A stretch of DNA of 64,000 bases from Chondrilla cf. caribensis. Its lineage: Eukaryota > Porifera > Demospongiae > Chondrillida > Chondrillidae. The DNA lies in NCBI GenBank assembly GCA_964020155.1, contig OZ026566.1, positions 1,879,789-1,943,788 of the forward strand. Direction: 5' to 3'. A program made the translations under genes and the position numbers. Below the pieces are notes generated by a model. It did no database searches. It worked only from the letters and a program-made list of their open reading frames with translations, and had not been told where the DNA came from. How positions within the stretch are numbered: the first letter of the stretch is position 1; every line of letters begins with the position of its first letter. Shown here one piece after another: positions 48,027 to 63,000 of the stretch.

Positions 48027-51000
48027 CTAAATGTATAATGAGATGTGATAATGGTATTTACATATTGAATAGGTGTATCTTGAATAGCATAAGACATATA
48101 CAATGTTGAGTAATTAACATTCTACACTAGGATTACACAGACATGATATTAATAATCATTATGTGACAAGTTACTTGGGTACAAATAAAATGTTGATTCA
48201 ATTATAGCTTGAGGTGTATGTTTAAATGAGTTGGCACTTCAGCACAGCTAGGAATCATGATGACCTTCATTATCTAGCTCTAAAAGCAAAAACATACCTA
48301 GCTCCGACAACAGATGTGCTAGGGCTATCCAACATTGTAGCAGATTTCTTCTGCAAGCCATTTGGTGACATGGGGGCATTGGGTGAAGGAGGGGATAGGA
48401 CACCATCAGACTCGAGAACAGATGGCACACTTTGGTTTCTCTTTCTCACTTCCTGCTTTGAAGGCTTGTGACCAGGTGACTTCAAATCCCATTTACTCTT
48501 GCGAGGCTACATAGGGTGTATATGAAACTATAATAAGTAGTAATCATCATTAATTATCACTGTAGTTATTATGTGGTATGTTTCGATATAAAAGAATATA
48601 ATTGTATACTAAATCTTACGCAGCATTGTCATTATAGATAAGCAAAGGGTTGCTAGGGAATTAATTGACACATTTCAATAATAGCAAAGGGGAACTGTGC
48701 ATAAGCAAACCTAGCAAACCTAACATATTGCCCATGAACTATTCATAGCAGAGATTTCGAATAACTTTGTACATCATATATGGTGTATGTATGCATGTAT
48801 ATCATACTTATACACACTATAATAGCAAAGACTCACGGCTTTTTTCGGCAATTGGTTTTTCGGTTCAATTTCTCCTGAAAGTTTATATAGGTAATCTTCA
48901 AGCTCATTGGTGGACTTGAAACCATCCATAGGCGAAATCTTCTGAAAGTAATTCTAATATAGCAATAATAATGATTACATGGACAATGTATAAGATAATG
49001 ATATGGCAGTGCATAGAATAAAAGTGTGCATATTGATTACTCTACCTACTGTATGTACAACTTGTGAGAATTTCAAGTGGATAAGATCAACATGGGAACA
49101 ACAAATACTCACTGTCTCAATTATATCCTGCTTATTAATTATTTCAGTTGATAGGTACACATATTACGTACAGTGCTGAATGTGATAAAGGATATACCTG
49201 AATTGAAGGCACTTGTTGTAAACAGTATGGCTGGTTCTGGTATTGCTGGATCTCTCCAATAACTTCAGCAACTTTTCGACGATAACCAAAGTTGATGAGA
49301 CCTTTGGTCCCTGATATGATATGCTTACCTCCTTCTTCAATAAACAAAATATCTGACAAATACATTCCTACAAAAGATACAGTGCATAATTTGACTACTA
49401 TTCAAAACAGGCATAATTCCATACCAAGGAATGGCACACAAGGTGGATTAATGGATCTCAGTCTCTCCTTGTATTTCTTGTAGTGATTTTCAATGAGCTC
49501 CTTTCCTTCTTGTAACACCATGTGTCTTCTGGGTGTAAGAGCCTAAGAACAAGAACATCACAAAGGCAAATGACTACACATGTTCAAATCAGCTCACCCA
49601 GATGGTCACTACACTTACTCTGAAGGTGTCTCCAAGTCTGTACACTGAGGCTGAGTTCAGAGCTGCATGCACTTCGAACATTCCATTGAAGTTATACAGG
49701 TCTTGGAAAGCCTATTTTTAATTTAGATAAAAGGTTTACTTCATATTGCATGTACGTACATATATCATACATACCTACTACAAATTCGCTACAGCAATCA
49801 AAATCAGCAAACTACCAACCAAAATACAACTAAACTACCTGACTGTAAGCATACAAACTGTGAAGAAACACATAAGAATCTTACCAGATACATGTCACAG
49901 CATCTTGTGACAATGGCCACCCTTTCATCGAAATTTTCTGCAGAAACAATCTGCTTTTCTAACCAGTATGTCACCTATGAATGAGAGGTAATTCCAAGGA
50001 TATAAAGGTACACGCACGCATGCATGCACACACGCACACACACATGTATTTGTGTCATGGTGTATCATCAGATCAAAGGAAAAAGCGCATTGTGGAAAAA
50101 ATTTGAAAAAGTGAAAGTGATGCAGTAATCAGAAATCCTGTCAAACTTACAACAGAAGACAAAAGTTATATTATGTTTTCTGCAAACTTCTGTCTGTGTA
50201 AATGATAAGTACTATCTGTGAAACCCAACCACATCAATCCATGGATTTCAGTGTCATCATGGTATTAAACATGTAAGGTTATGGTAATATTGTCTAAAGC
50301 TTCATATGGTCGGTATCAAGGCAAACGGTCTAAAGATCAGGGAGATCATGTTGCTGGCAGTACTGTTAGAGTGTAGTATCCAAACAGAGTAATAAAATGT
50401 ACTCCATTAAGACAGTTAGATTCGAAATCCAGTCACCTATGATTCTTGTCCTAAAGGTGATCAAGGTGGAATGTTGAAGGACTAAGAAAGCTTCTGAAGT
50501 CAGATCTATGATGTGATTATTAATCAATTCTGTAAGTTTACTAATGATAATACATGTACATATATACACACATATTATACACTAAATGTGTGTATGAAAA
50601 TATCCAAATTAAGTCAAAACTAGTTTCATCGTAAAAAAAATATTGCTTCCACAGTTTGCTGCGGCCATTTCCCCACAACCCTGTAGCAGTATCCTATAGG
50701 CATTTCCAGAAAAGTCTATGTAACACCTACAAAACTTTCATTTCAGTACAGCACATAAAGCAGCCCAATTTCCTGTCATTCACAACATAACACCAGTTGA
50801 GCAAGAAAAACAAAACCAATGCAGGAATAACAATATGCCTGCCACTACACAAGCTAGTTGAGTCCTATCTGCTCGTGTTGTACATTCAGATACAATGGGA
50901 TACTCAGTGATTGATTGAAACTGTGACTAGAGTTTAGCATGATAGCTTTTTATGGCCATTACATTTAAAATTTGCCTCCAATGCCTCTATACATCCTGAT

Positions 51001-54000
51001 CGCCAGGAACATAACTAATACATACGCATATGCATTTTCTCACAGTAAATATAGAGCATATTCAAACACATGAATTCATTTGACAATGTCACTACACTTA
51101 CTGCTGTAGAATGTCGAACCATTCGAAGATAATTAGGTGAAGTGACTTCCTTTTGACTTTTCACCCATGCACAACCAACTAGCTCTGATGGGTGTATTGC
51201 TCTAATGAAATATATATGATGCATAAAAACACAATAAACACATACAGTGATCCATTACAATATGGCTGACATTCCTTATATAATGGTACTATATAAAAGT
51301 CCATATTGTGTAGGTACTACATAGCTCACCAGGAGTGTAACTAATTAGTAGCATAAGTATAAGGTATCAGTATTGGAAGATCAGACAACAACCAATTAGC
51401 ACCACCATAGACAGGAAAGGACAGTACAGGAAACACATGAGGTCACTTTATTCATCAATAAGGAATGATGTCATAACTTCTGTGTTTGAACTCCCAAATC
51501 AGGAATTTGTTGGACAACTGTTGCTAGGGGACTGGCAATGATAGTTCTGTGGCTCTCATTGCCGAGCCCATGTATTATACACTGGGTTTTCCCCTGAACC
51601 AAGGCAACTAGTGGTAGGCTACCAGACACAAGTTGTTAACATTGTTTTTTTTCCCATGTCAGACACGAAAAAGGTACAAAACTGAGAGAAGAATGTATTT
51701 GTGGTATGCTATTGTCTTCTGTAGAATTCTGAATTAGGCATTCTCAGTGGTTGTGAGAGTACAGTGCTAAGTAAGTTGCCTGTAACCATTGGAAACCTGA
51801 TGCAGCTTCTTTCCTCAGTCTATGTTCTCATTAGTATGATTGGCATCATATAAAAAAGAACAGTACAAGAAAGGGAGAAGCAGTTGTTATTGTGTGAAAC
51901 TTCTCAAAAGTTAATGATTGTATGGGATATTGGTAGATATATATGTACGGCAGCAAGATACACTTTCTTGGAACCATTCAAGACGTAAATAACAAAGCAG
52001 TAAACAACACCAAGTCTTAACAAGTACCTGAAGTATTCAGATTCAGTCAGTGTCAGCTGTCGAGCAATTTCTAAAGGATGTAACTTCATAACAGAGAGAA
52101 AGATGCATATTAAATATAAGCTTTTACTAAACTGAATAAATGTAAAAAAAACTTACCGTTAACAAGTCAAATTCTGCTGGATCTCTTGATACATGCCATT
52201 CAATTGAAGGGGCACCTATGTAAAAGCTGCTGTCCATTTGAAAAGTAGATTCAGAGCCTTCTTTCTAAATTCAAAAAGAACATTGATGTAATACAGGCAA
52301 AAATTCATGAGCACTTCACATTTAGTAAATATATAAAAATATGTGTTTTGTATATTAGGCCAACCTGTCGCTGGAGGGTTCTTCTGATAGATTCAGTCCA
52401 CTTCTTCAAATTGTTACTCTTAATTGAGTCCATGAACTCCAAGAGCATCTTCAACAACTCCCCATCTTCATTGTCTTGGAAGTCATAAAAATGGTGTTCA
52501 ACCCAGTAACGAATAGCATTCAATACCCTGATTGGAAAAAGCAAAATACCCAATGATAGTCAGGAGACAAAAATATACAGCATGATATACCTTAGTTGAA
52601 TAGGCGATTGATACTGTCGTTTGAACCGTCTGATTGCTTCTCGCACAAGAGGATCTCTTCGGGGTTCAGAAGATTCAAATTCGGAAGGTAGTGACACATT
52701 AAATGTAATGCTAGCTAAGGAATGATAACTGTGAAATACTTTTAGGAATAAAGGAGTGATGGATAGGAAGTAATCTGATAAATTTATTTGCATTAGCGTA
52801 ACAAATCAGTTAAGGGTGCTACATACAACTGTTAACATCTTATCAGAAATGTTATTTATGCCTGAATTTAATTCTTCTATAGGCATTGTATCCTGGTTGT
52901 GGGGTGTATCAAAAAAAAAATGCATGTGCATAAGCCATGTAGCAAAGGTCAGCGATACAGCACTGGTAGACATGTAGGTGCTATTGTTATATTGGACCAT
53001 ACATATGTACATATATATATATATGGAGTATAAATTGTCTATCAGTCACTACACCAGGATACAACTATAACTTATCGAGCTACCAGCTAAAGAAAGGGAA
53101 ATATAAGGAACAGTGGGTCCTTCTACGCATGCCACTGAAAGGGTGGATGGAAAGCAAATGCCAGTCACATCCAGATAAAGTAGTTGTACTTGAAGATCTA
53201 CACAATACTGCTAGCTACAACATTAACAAGAACAATGCATTGAAATAGATGACCCCTTAGACTTATTGAACAATTCCATATGGTACACACTGACCAGCCT
53301 TAACAGTACAATATGTGAAACATCCAATGCAGAAAGTAGGATTTTGCAACACAACATGTAGAGGTGCATCGATGCAACAGTGATGCAATTTGGGAATAAA
53401 CACAGAAGTTGTTGGTTATTATCGTACAACTGGCACTGTAATCAACAAACAAACTTGTTTTATAAAAAGTGGATATCTTTCAATCAACAGAGTAAGCAGC
53501 TCCGAAGGATTACAGAATGATCTGTAAGTAGTCAAAAATATTCTAACAAATGCTGGATCTACAAATGTAAACGAGATGATATTAATATAATAAAATTCAG
53601 ATATAAACAGAATGGTAAATGCATGGCATACATAAAACAATAAGTAATAACACTAAAATTATTCAACAGAAATGTACAATTATAGAACTCAAAGATTAGA
53701 ATTCTTTTCTGAACAATTAGATGCCTAGTTATTTGAATTGTGGTTTGTATAAGTTATGCATGTGTATGTACTTTGGCATGCATTGTGCTAGAGTATGTAC
53801 ATAATGAATACTGATGAATTGGGTAGCTGATAGTTGTTTTCAGAGTTCATATAGGATTGGTATATAAGTAGCAGAAACTTGTAATGCACATGACAGAGAG
53901 GTTAATTCCACCTGTAGTATGTGTCAGTTGCAATTGCATACTTGGAGTACATTCCGTACCTGCATATTTGTGGTGAGTCAGCCTTTCAACTAATTTCAAC

Positions 54001-57000
54001 AAAGTACCACCTTTTATCAGTGGTATTCCGGACACATTGTCATCTTGTGGTTCAAACACAATATTGTCCTCACTATCTTCCTCAGCAAATCTGAGTGAGA
54101 AAGATCGTAATGATACGTATGTATGGTTTGCTACTGTAAGTACAGGACAATTAATTAAAAGATTCCATTAAAATATGTACTATTCTTCTCTAACCTGTAT
54201 TCACTTGCCAATGGTCTAATTTCTTTGATGTTTCTTTCTTCAGTTCTGGCTATCATATCCAACAAGCGATCAAAGGAACTGCATAAGTACATACAAAGGC
54301 AATAATTGCACAAATGTAGAATTGGTGAAAGAATACTAGATATGGTGGTAAAACTAGTTTCAGTAAACACACACAAGCACAATGTACGTACACCTGCATG
54401 GTGGATAATAGCAAGTTACACACAAATGAACTTACTCCTGGTAAGAGTGGCCTGGAGAATTAGTTACTTTTATAATGTTCTAACTCTAAGGATCTTGACA
54501 CAAAACATTCTGTTTGGAAGATGCTGGGGTACTAAGGTGGTTAGTTATCAGGATTAAAGGTATTGTTCAGGTGTTCAGATAGGAATATTATTGCTATACA
54601 TAAATTGTCATAATGAGTGACTAGCGTATGTACGTATGTCTCCTGGTTTAGTATTGCCAAAAACACACTTCACCTGTATACGTACTTCAAGGAATACAAG
54701 ATTGTAGTGAGAGGGAGTGCTCTACATAGGGGTGGTAGATATGCTATATATAACAACAATGATTACCTTCTGGAAAGTAAGTTGGTCAAGCAAGCCATCC
54801 ATTCACTTTTCTCCTCTACACTTCCAGCAATGAAGATGTACCCGGGCTGATTTCTTTCCTTTAGTTCAAAGGCTAAATTCGAGTCAGGGAAGTCTGTGGA
54901 TTCTAAATCCTTCAATTCAGCTTTGCGTAAATTTAATTTTTCTTTTAGTCTCCATTCAGGGGTAACATTACCAGATCCAGATCGTCTTGTGTTCTATAAA
55001 ACATTAGTGAAAATTGCAATGCTTAACAGGTGGAACGGATGACAGACTGATTAATAGATACCTCCAACTTACTGGTTTGCAACAAATAATTAGACCATCC
55101 AAGAGAATAACATGACGGTCAGTTCTCTACAATAAGTGCATATTCTTAAAATAAATAAAATGAATTTTTACATTATATCAACCAAGATACCTTAGTTGTT
55201 CTTGAAGCTTCTTTCATGAAGCCAAGTGTGCCTTCTAAATATATGCACACAAAATGAAAACAACATCAACTCAATCAGTGTTGTTAATAATGCATACATC
55301 CTTATTATAAGCATAGCAAAATAAAGTGAGAAAGTGAAGAAATACGGGAGATGTGAATATAATCCAGTTGCTTGCTATTATAAATTTACATTGGGAAAAC
55401 TAATAATGAAACTGATTCATTATTGCAAGACATTTTCATGTTGTCTATGATATGTGATGTCCAAGAAGGTGGTAATTTAAAAGGCTTACATGATGACTTT
55501 AATGTCAATGTAGCATGCGTATCACTGTCTAAATCTGTATGTCACTTACGTATGTACCTACAGTATGCACAAATTATTCAACATTTCAAGTGTGTGTGTG
55601 TGAGTGCATTCATGCATGTTTGTAACCAATTGGGTTAAAGCTGCATGAAATTGTACACAACCAACTCCAGCTCAAACCACTGGCTACCTGCCACAACATT
55701 AGCCCTCATTACACAGTAGATAGACCAGGGTGCTAGAATGGGGTGTTTTAACCTAGTTACAGTAAACTTGAAACAATACTCACCCATTAAAAATTCTGTA
55801 CAGAGTACACGAATACTTGGCCCCTATAAAGTACGTATGTATCAACAAAATAAAGGTGAAATCTTATAATTTGGTATGTAATACACATCTGAGATAATTG
55901 CATCACCTTGCAACATAACGAAAGCAAAACTCACTTCCCACATTTCAATGCTTCGTTGGACAGCAGTCAGCTTCCGAACATTAGCGTGATAGCCAGCTGT
56001 TGCTTTTTGAAGATCATCCCTGAATGCATATGCATACACATTTTCCAGTATTTTACAATCAGTATCGTACATCAGAGTGCATGCTGCATTCTTTACAGAG
56101 AATCATAAATTGCACACACATACCTTCTTTTAGGAGGATACTCAATAACTGCACGTTCAATGCTCCCCTTCAATCCAAGCATGGCGCTGTAAGCCTTGAA
56201 GAGTCATAATAGCACCATTAGTACATAATACGGCTAATTCAGTACATTATAACATAAACTATAGACAAATTACGTAAACATATGTACAGTGACAAGTTAT
56301 TCAAGTTGAAAAATTAATGGGATTTTGCAACCTGTACAGTCAAATTACTTGCACTTGGCAAAGCCTTTTACTTGATTTTTAGTCACACTTCTAATACTTT
56401 GAGTTTCAAATTGGATACACATCATAAGTCATCATATATATACGTAGCGTTACATACTGGAAGTCAAAATGAAAATAATGTAGGGCGTGACGTAAAGAGG
56501 CTCTAAACACTTCATAATGCAGTTAGAAAAAAATGTACAGTATGAATGAACACAGTTGCACACAATCAAAATGCTGTCAATAACTCAGGTAATACATGTA
56601 CAGGAGAATACACATAGAAACATTACAAAACAAACCAGTTGAACACAGTCAAAATCAGTCATGAACTTAGGTTATCGCAGGTGACTACAGTTACTAAAGA
56701 ATCCAAGTGAACTTGAGTAGAGTGAACTAGCTTGTTTAGTAACTCCAAATGTGGATAAGATAGACAAACTCAGTGATGTTTTGCTGATGTGGGATATGAC
56801 AGGTCTTGTTGTGATAAATGTCATGCATATTCAATATCCAATTGATTCATGAAGCCATATGAGTATGCAGTTGAACAAAATAATTGAGGTGAACATACAT
56901 AGCTACAGGTGAAACAGCGGACACTGTTGAAGGTGGACACTGGCTATCTTAGGTATTATACACATGTATATGCACATATTGAAATCCTTGATACTAACCA

Positions 57001-60000
57001 TATCTACAATCTAATGTCAATATTCCTTATTACTGTCTAAAATTGTAACCGACTGTATCACATTGAATGTCCATAACACAGAGGTATGCAGTAGTAACAC
57101 AAGGACCACTTTTGCAATGTGTTTGCTAATGCTGACATTTGACAGGATTGCAAAATCAAAGTTTTGTTGTTTCCTTATTCTAGGCTAGCATGACTGACCC
57201 CAATACATCTTGTGCAAAGGAGTATCAAAGAAGAGATGGGAAGATTTGCAACACTATGTTGCTGTATACTAAATATGAGAAAGTGTATATGTACTACCAT
57301 ATTTTCCAATGCTTGGGGAATAAAATGCAAATACACACTACAAACATAAGTAAACAGAATATGGTACCTCTGAAAAGTTTTCATAATCAACATTATCTGT
57401 TGTTGTCTTCATCAATGCCTATAAAAAGAAACTTGGAGTAAACCGAACTTGATACTAGAGATAAGTAATAATCAAATTTACCTGAATTATATCAAAATAA
57501 TAAAAGCAATGATATATTGGCTGAAGAAGATGCTTTGGAAGGACGTACACAACTGCTTCCTTGAACAAAGGTACATTGGGCTGCAGTGCCTACAGTAAAA
57601 GTATTACAGTAAGGCTTACGGAAATATATAGTTAAAAATGACATGCAGGCACATTTTATATTAGAATTCAAGACTTAATCTTTTAAAACAGGCTACAGCA
57701 CAGATCAAACTTATACATTACAATATTACATACAGTAACTCAGTTATTCAGACAAAAATATAAACTGTCTAACCTAAAATGGCAATTTGCCAGCATACCA
57801 AAGTTTTCAGTTCACTCAAAACTATTATAACATTTCCATTGCTACTATATGTAATAGTTACTGTACGAGGAAGAGTGCATTGGCGCATTTATTGCTCGAG
57901 CTCAGAGACCACGAAGTGCCTGAGGGTGAGTGCAAAAAAGAGCCAATGCATACTGCCCCGTACAAAAGAATCTTTAATTTGGAACAAAAACCAAGTAATT
58001 CGAGTTCAAAAACTCGTGAGGCTGCCGCCCCCCGCACTCGAATTACTTGGGCGCCTTTCTTAAGTTTAGAAGAGCCTTCGCTGAAGTTATTACGTTCGGC
58101 GAAACTTCATCACGCGAATTCTAGCCCAATTTCTAATTGTCGGTGTTCGAAATCGGCCATCTTTTTTTCGCGCAATATAAATTATAATATAAATTTATTG
58201 TTGCAGTTACGCGTATGAACACGTATTTTATATATATATATATATCGGACGAGCGTAACATACCGGAAGTGGAAATGAAAACAATATAGCAATAAATGCG
58301 CCAATGCACCCTCCCCAATATTTTGCAGTACATATACTAAAGTGTAGTTGCTTTCTCGTTTTATTGCTCTCGTCTTATAATGGCTACTGAGAGACGGTGT
58401 AAGCAATCCTTCGCCAAAAATACCATGCAGCCTCATGGTTTGACTTCTCCCTGGCAGACGACGATTTAAATATGTTATGACGAAGCCCTACCAGCCTAAA
58501 AGCCATTGAATGCCCATTCAGCTGCGCGTTTTTGGGCTATTGAGGCTTCGTCACATCTTCAGAATCATCGTCTTCTAGGGAGAAGTTGAACTGCGAGGCA
58601 GGCGGTTGTAGCGCAGTGGTTACATCAATTCATAACTGAAGCTGGGCAACGGGCAGTCAGCCGTATTCACCAAGAACACTGCAAATGCTTCTAATGGGAC
58701 TTCAACAACACATGCACCTTATACACCCTGGAAGTAGGATTAATTATTTGCATTCAGCACACCAGGCACTCCATATGATCTATCTCTAGTATCTATGGAT
58801 CTATGAGCACACTGATTTCTCTCTGGAAGGGGTTAGTCTCACATAGCCAGCCCCTTTTCCGGAAAGCTTCCTTATTTGGAAGCTGGAAAAGGGTCTGGTG
58901 CAAAACGTAGTCTAGCTAGCTAGACCATCCCTAAGAGGCAATGAGGGGTGGAAAAGGGAAGGGACAGTCTAGCCCAAGTAGTGATCAGTTAACACACGTC
59001 GCGTTCATACGGTTCACCCATAGGCATATAATATGGTTCACCTTACACCACGTAAGCGCTAGGAGGACCATAGGGACCATAGATACTGTAACTCTGTTAG
59101 AGTATCTATGAGAGAACAGAGAGAAGCAAAGGAAGAAAGGATCTAGTGTTCAAGTGTTGTATGGCCGTTTTTATCAATTATGTGATGACTCTTCATCAGA
59201 AGATAGGCATCGTTAACATGAACATCTCTAACCACTCTATGAACGCACAGCAGACAAACTACGTTCGCGACAGTTCTTCAGGGTATCAGGGGTATCAGGG
59301 GTAACTTATTTAGACTGGGGAGCCTTTAGCCATTGGCTATTCTGACAGGCACCCAGTATACAAGTACTTGTTCGTTTATCAGATATAAGTGGAGACACAT
59401 ATAGGAGGACTGAATATGCTGGTTATCCTTCCTTCGTTCGTAATCCTTCGTTGAACGTATGATACCACGGGATACATTTGATGATCGGCAACTTGCAGTG
59501 ACTGGTTGGAAGACATATAATTCAATCATGTCCTTGCAAAATACAGTGAATACTCATTACTCTGCCGCAATTTGTTTTCAAAGAATATGATGGATTAACG
59601 AGTTTGGTGGATTAACTGGATATCCATTGGTACTTGTACACTATACTGGTACTGGGAAATTTTGGCAGATTAAAAGGTTTGGTGGATAATTGGTGGCGGA
59701 TAAAAGAGAATTCACTGTACTAGTGTCAGTTCGGTGAATATTCCCAGCTAGCATTAATACCGAGGACCAGGACGCAATTTGATTCTCCATGACACTTAAC
59801 AATTAATTGATCTGAATCACTAATATCATTGACAAGATTCTTGGCAGTAGCATTTCACTTGTAGATGGTGAACTGATTGCTCTTAGGCTAGACCGTCCCT
59901 TCCCCCTTCTGCCCCTCGGCGCCTCATAGGGATGGTCTAGCTAGCTAGACTAGTGCAAAATGCTGCTTTTCCTGTTACTGGTGTCCAACCCAAGTAGGGA

Positions 60001-63000
60001 CAATTGTTAATTATTAATTGCTTTGAAGTGATGCTGCAATTGTTCAGCACTGAATGTTGAGTGAGCCAAAGTGTGTAAACAGGTACAAATAGTCAGAAAG
60101 ATAGACCCTTTTCCAGCTTCCAAATAAGGAAGGGTTCCAGAAAAGGGGCTGGCTATGGGAGTAGGAAGGGGTGAACATGAACAAACTATTGTCGGAGCTT
60201 CAGAATTTATACTTGTTCAGTTATGTTGGACCTTGTACAAGCTGCCAGATGTTGTGTACGCCAAAGTGATACTTGATATTTATTGTTACCAGTAAATTGT
60301 TGACTAGTCATGGGTGCTTAGCATATATTGCACACTTGTGGTCAAAAAGTGTGCAATTGACGATATACAGGCACAGCCTTATCTTCAAAGTAACTCAATA
60401 AAAATGGAATACACCCACACTTTGTGTACTTCATAGTACCCCATACTTACTAGATCAACTATCAATGATCGAACAAAATATCATTTGCTTACAGTCAGAC
60501 TATCCATGTTTGGTCTTCTGCTGATATCCTTCAAAATGCCCAATGCCATATGAATGTGCTCTGCATACGTACTATATACAGTGAATTCGTCATTCTACAA
60601 AAACAAAGGAACAGTACCATCATAACTAAACCAATTCATGATAATAATACAAATTATAAATTTGTGAATTTACCAACATTCGCTATTCTTTTGCACTTAT
60701 ACAGACATATACTGCATTCTACATAGACTAAATAATATACATACATAACACTTCTTGTGTGATCTTCAGTAAAGTGTCTCAAGGCTACTACAATACTCTA
60801 GAAAGAATACTTCATAAAGTGCATGCAAACAGGACTGTAGTTGTGTAAATGTATACGTGAAACATGTAGATACGCACCATGGCTAAATCAGCGAAACAAG
60901 CCCCTAATTGTGGGCATCTTCCTTTGCTTTGGTCTCCTCCATCTCCCACCATCTCCAAGCTGTCTTCTATCATACCATACAATTGCAACGTTAGTTCAAA
61001 CACTTCATCAATGTTGCCAAAGATTAATTCGATTTCCTAAAAGTTGATATTTAACAACATAATGTCAGTATGTGCCAAACCTGATGAATCCATGATGCAA
61101 AATAGGTACGTAGGTGACATGAAGAACAAAAATGCCAGTACACACAAATCCCCCTTTTACACGAGTGAGGTACGCACACAGAAACATTATCAGTCGCTTG
61201 AACACTAGGGCCAGCACCAAGGGTACACTAGCACAAGCACATATGTACATATAATACATATGTACATGTACAGTATATACATTTGATAGCAGACTTTAAC
61301 TGTAGATTATTGTTGTACTACATATATTATACTTGCACTATAATATTGTGCTCAAGTATCTGGACCTGAATAAAGATAAGCATTTAAAACATGCACATTA
61401 ACATTTCATAAGGTGAGGATGTAAACCAGACACTGAACCACTGGTATGGGGCACTCATAGGTTGCCTGAAAATAGTTTCAGTCCAATCCCAATAGGACAG
61501 GTTGGGAATAGTCTAGCTAGTTAATATTCCCTATATTAGATGGGATATTGACTAAAATGCACTGCAGTAATTTATTGTGAGAACACTGATATCTCGTACA
61601 GGGGTACACTTACACTGTATAATTGTCATGTCATGAAATATCAAATGTACACAAGTTCACAAAATATGGTTGACACATGAAAGTACATAGCATAATGTGG
61701 AAAAATGAAAAGTTCGATAGGCTTTAAAATACGTACTTTGTCAGAGAACAAATCAGGCTGTTTTTTCAATGTTTCTTCATAAATCTATGGGGAAAATTGG
61801 TAACACATAACACTATCACCAGGATTCATGTATACTTATGTATGCACCTAAATAATTATATACAGTCAGACATTGCTTATCCACACCTCAGATAACTGGT
61901 TCTCTCACCATCTGCATAATTCCTGTTGAAATGAATCTGCACAATACATTTTTACCTAACTATCCGCATCCAGTCACACTATTTGTATATAATTGTTTAC
62001 CAATCTGTATAATTTACCCTCAGTTGACCACAAAATTTAAGTTGAGGTCATTGTTGTGTAGATTTTTTGTTCTTTTCAAGTCCTATTCACCCGAAATGGC
62101 TTGAGCTTACACTCTAAATGACCAAGAAGTACCCTGAACACCCACAAGAATAAGCAAATCTGCCAGTGCATCCCAATATATATATATATACCCATTATAA
62201 ATGCACACAATACCGCACCCTCACTTATCCAGTTCCCTCACTTCATCCGCAAATCCACCTGAAATGGATGTGTGTGGATAAGTGAGGTCCGACTGTATAC
62301 CATGGAATAAATACATATGCACACAAACAATATACTGTATACAGTATGTACAGCAATGCTTTGGTACCCCTTCTCAATAATACCAGTGTTCTTCCCATAT
62401 ATCTCAATACATATTGACCCGATACACCTTCAGTGCTAAAGGTGCATTGGCCAGTACACCTTCAATACTGAAGAAAGACTTCCAATTTCCTCATGGAACA
62501 GTGTAGGCTACAAGTGAACCATACAAGTGATAAGTTATCCAGCTCATGAGTATTGCAGCACATTGCTCCAAATGTCTAGCAAAGAAACATTCAGTATCTT
62601 ATGTGCAAGTTTGAGTGTATTGAAGACTAGACATACTGGCACTGCTGAGACGGAACAAAATCTTTCTTTGGATGATAACCATATACGTACCTTTATGATA
62701 CCTACATCATGACCAGTGTGCTGGTATCCTAACCCAAATATCCTCTTTTTTGGGAGAAAACTGAAAGGCACTCTTAACTGTAATTATAGCCCTAACATAT
62801 CAGTGCTTGCATCAAAAGTACAAATTCATTAAACATTACCAATACCTGGTGTTTGAGGATTTGAGATAGTGTTGACCAGAATTTTATCAACAAAATTGAA
62901 AATTCGTTCAGTTTCATTACCTTTGTCTAATGATTTTATCATATCAACAAACCTAACTCTTTCTGTACTGTAAACAAATGTATGCACACAATATAGCTGA

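Larger units (their letters stand above)
58842..60157. mobile_element. Outer inverted-repeat element enclosing a family-A transposon
   Basis: Outer arms 58842-58896 and 60103-60157 are inverted copies (AGCCAGCCCCTTTTCC and AGCTTCCAAATAAGGAAG). Each arm is itself a hairpin (CTTTTCC..GGAAAAG). The enclosed family-A element abuts the left arm almost directly. Confidence 0.7.

Noticed and set aside
47640..48038. Gly-rich plus-strand open frame
   Set aside because: It is the complement of the proline-rich Sos exon.
58597..58680. Possible tRNA-derived SINE (TAGCGCAGTGG A-box-like word)
   Set aside because: No B box at the right spacing and no cloverleaf could be drawn.
62846..62962. A minus-strand open stretch ([20 protein letters not shown]...) that looks like an extra exon in the DH domain of Sos
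   Set aside because: With the neighbouring phase-0 exons it reads into a stop, and joining 63022 directly to 61784 aligns with other Sos proteins without a gap.
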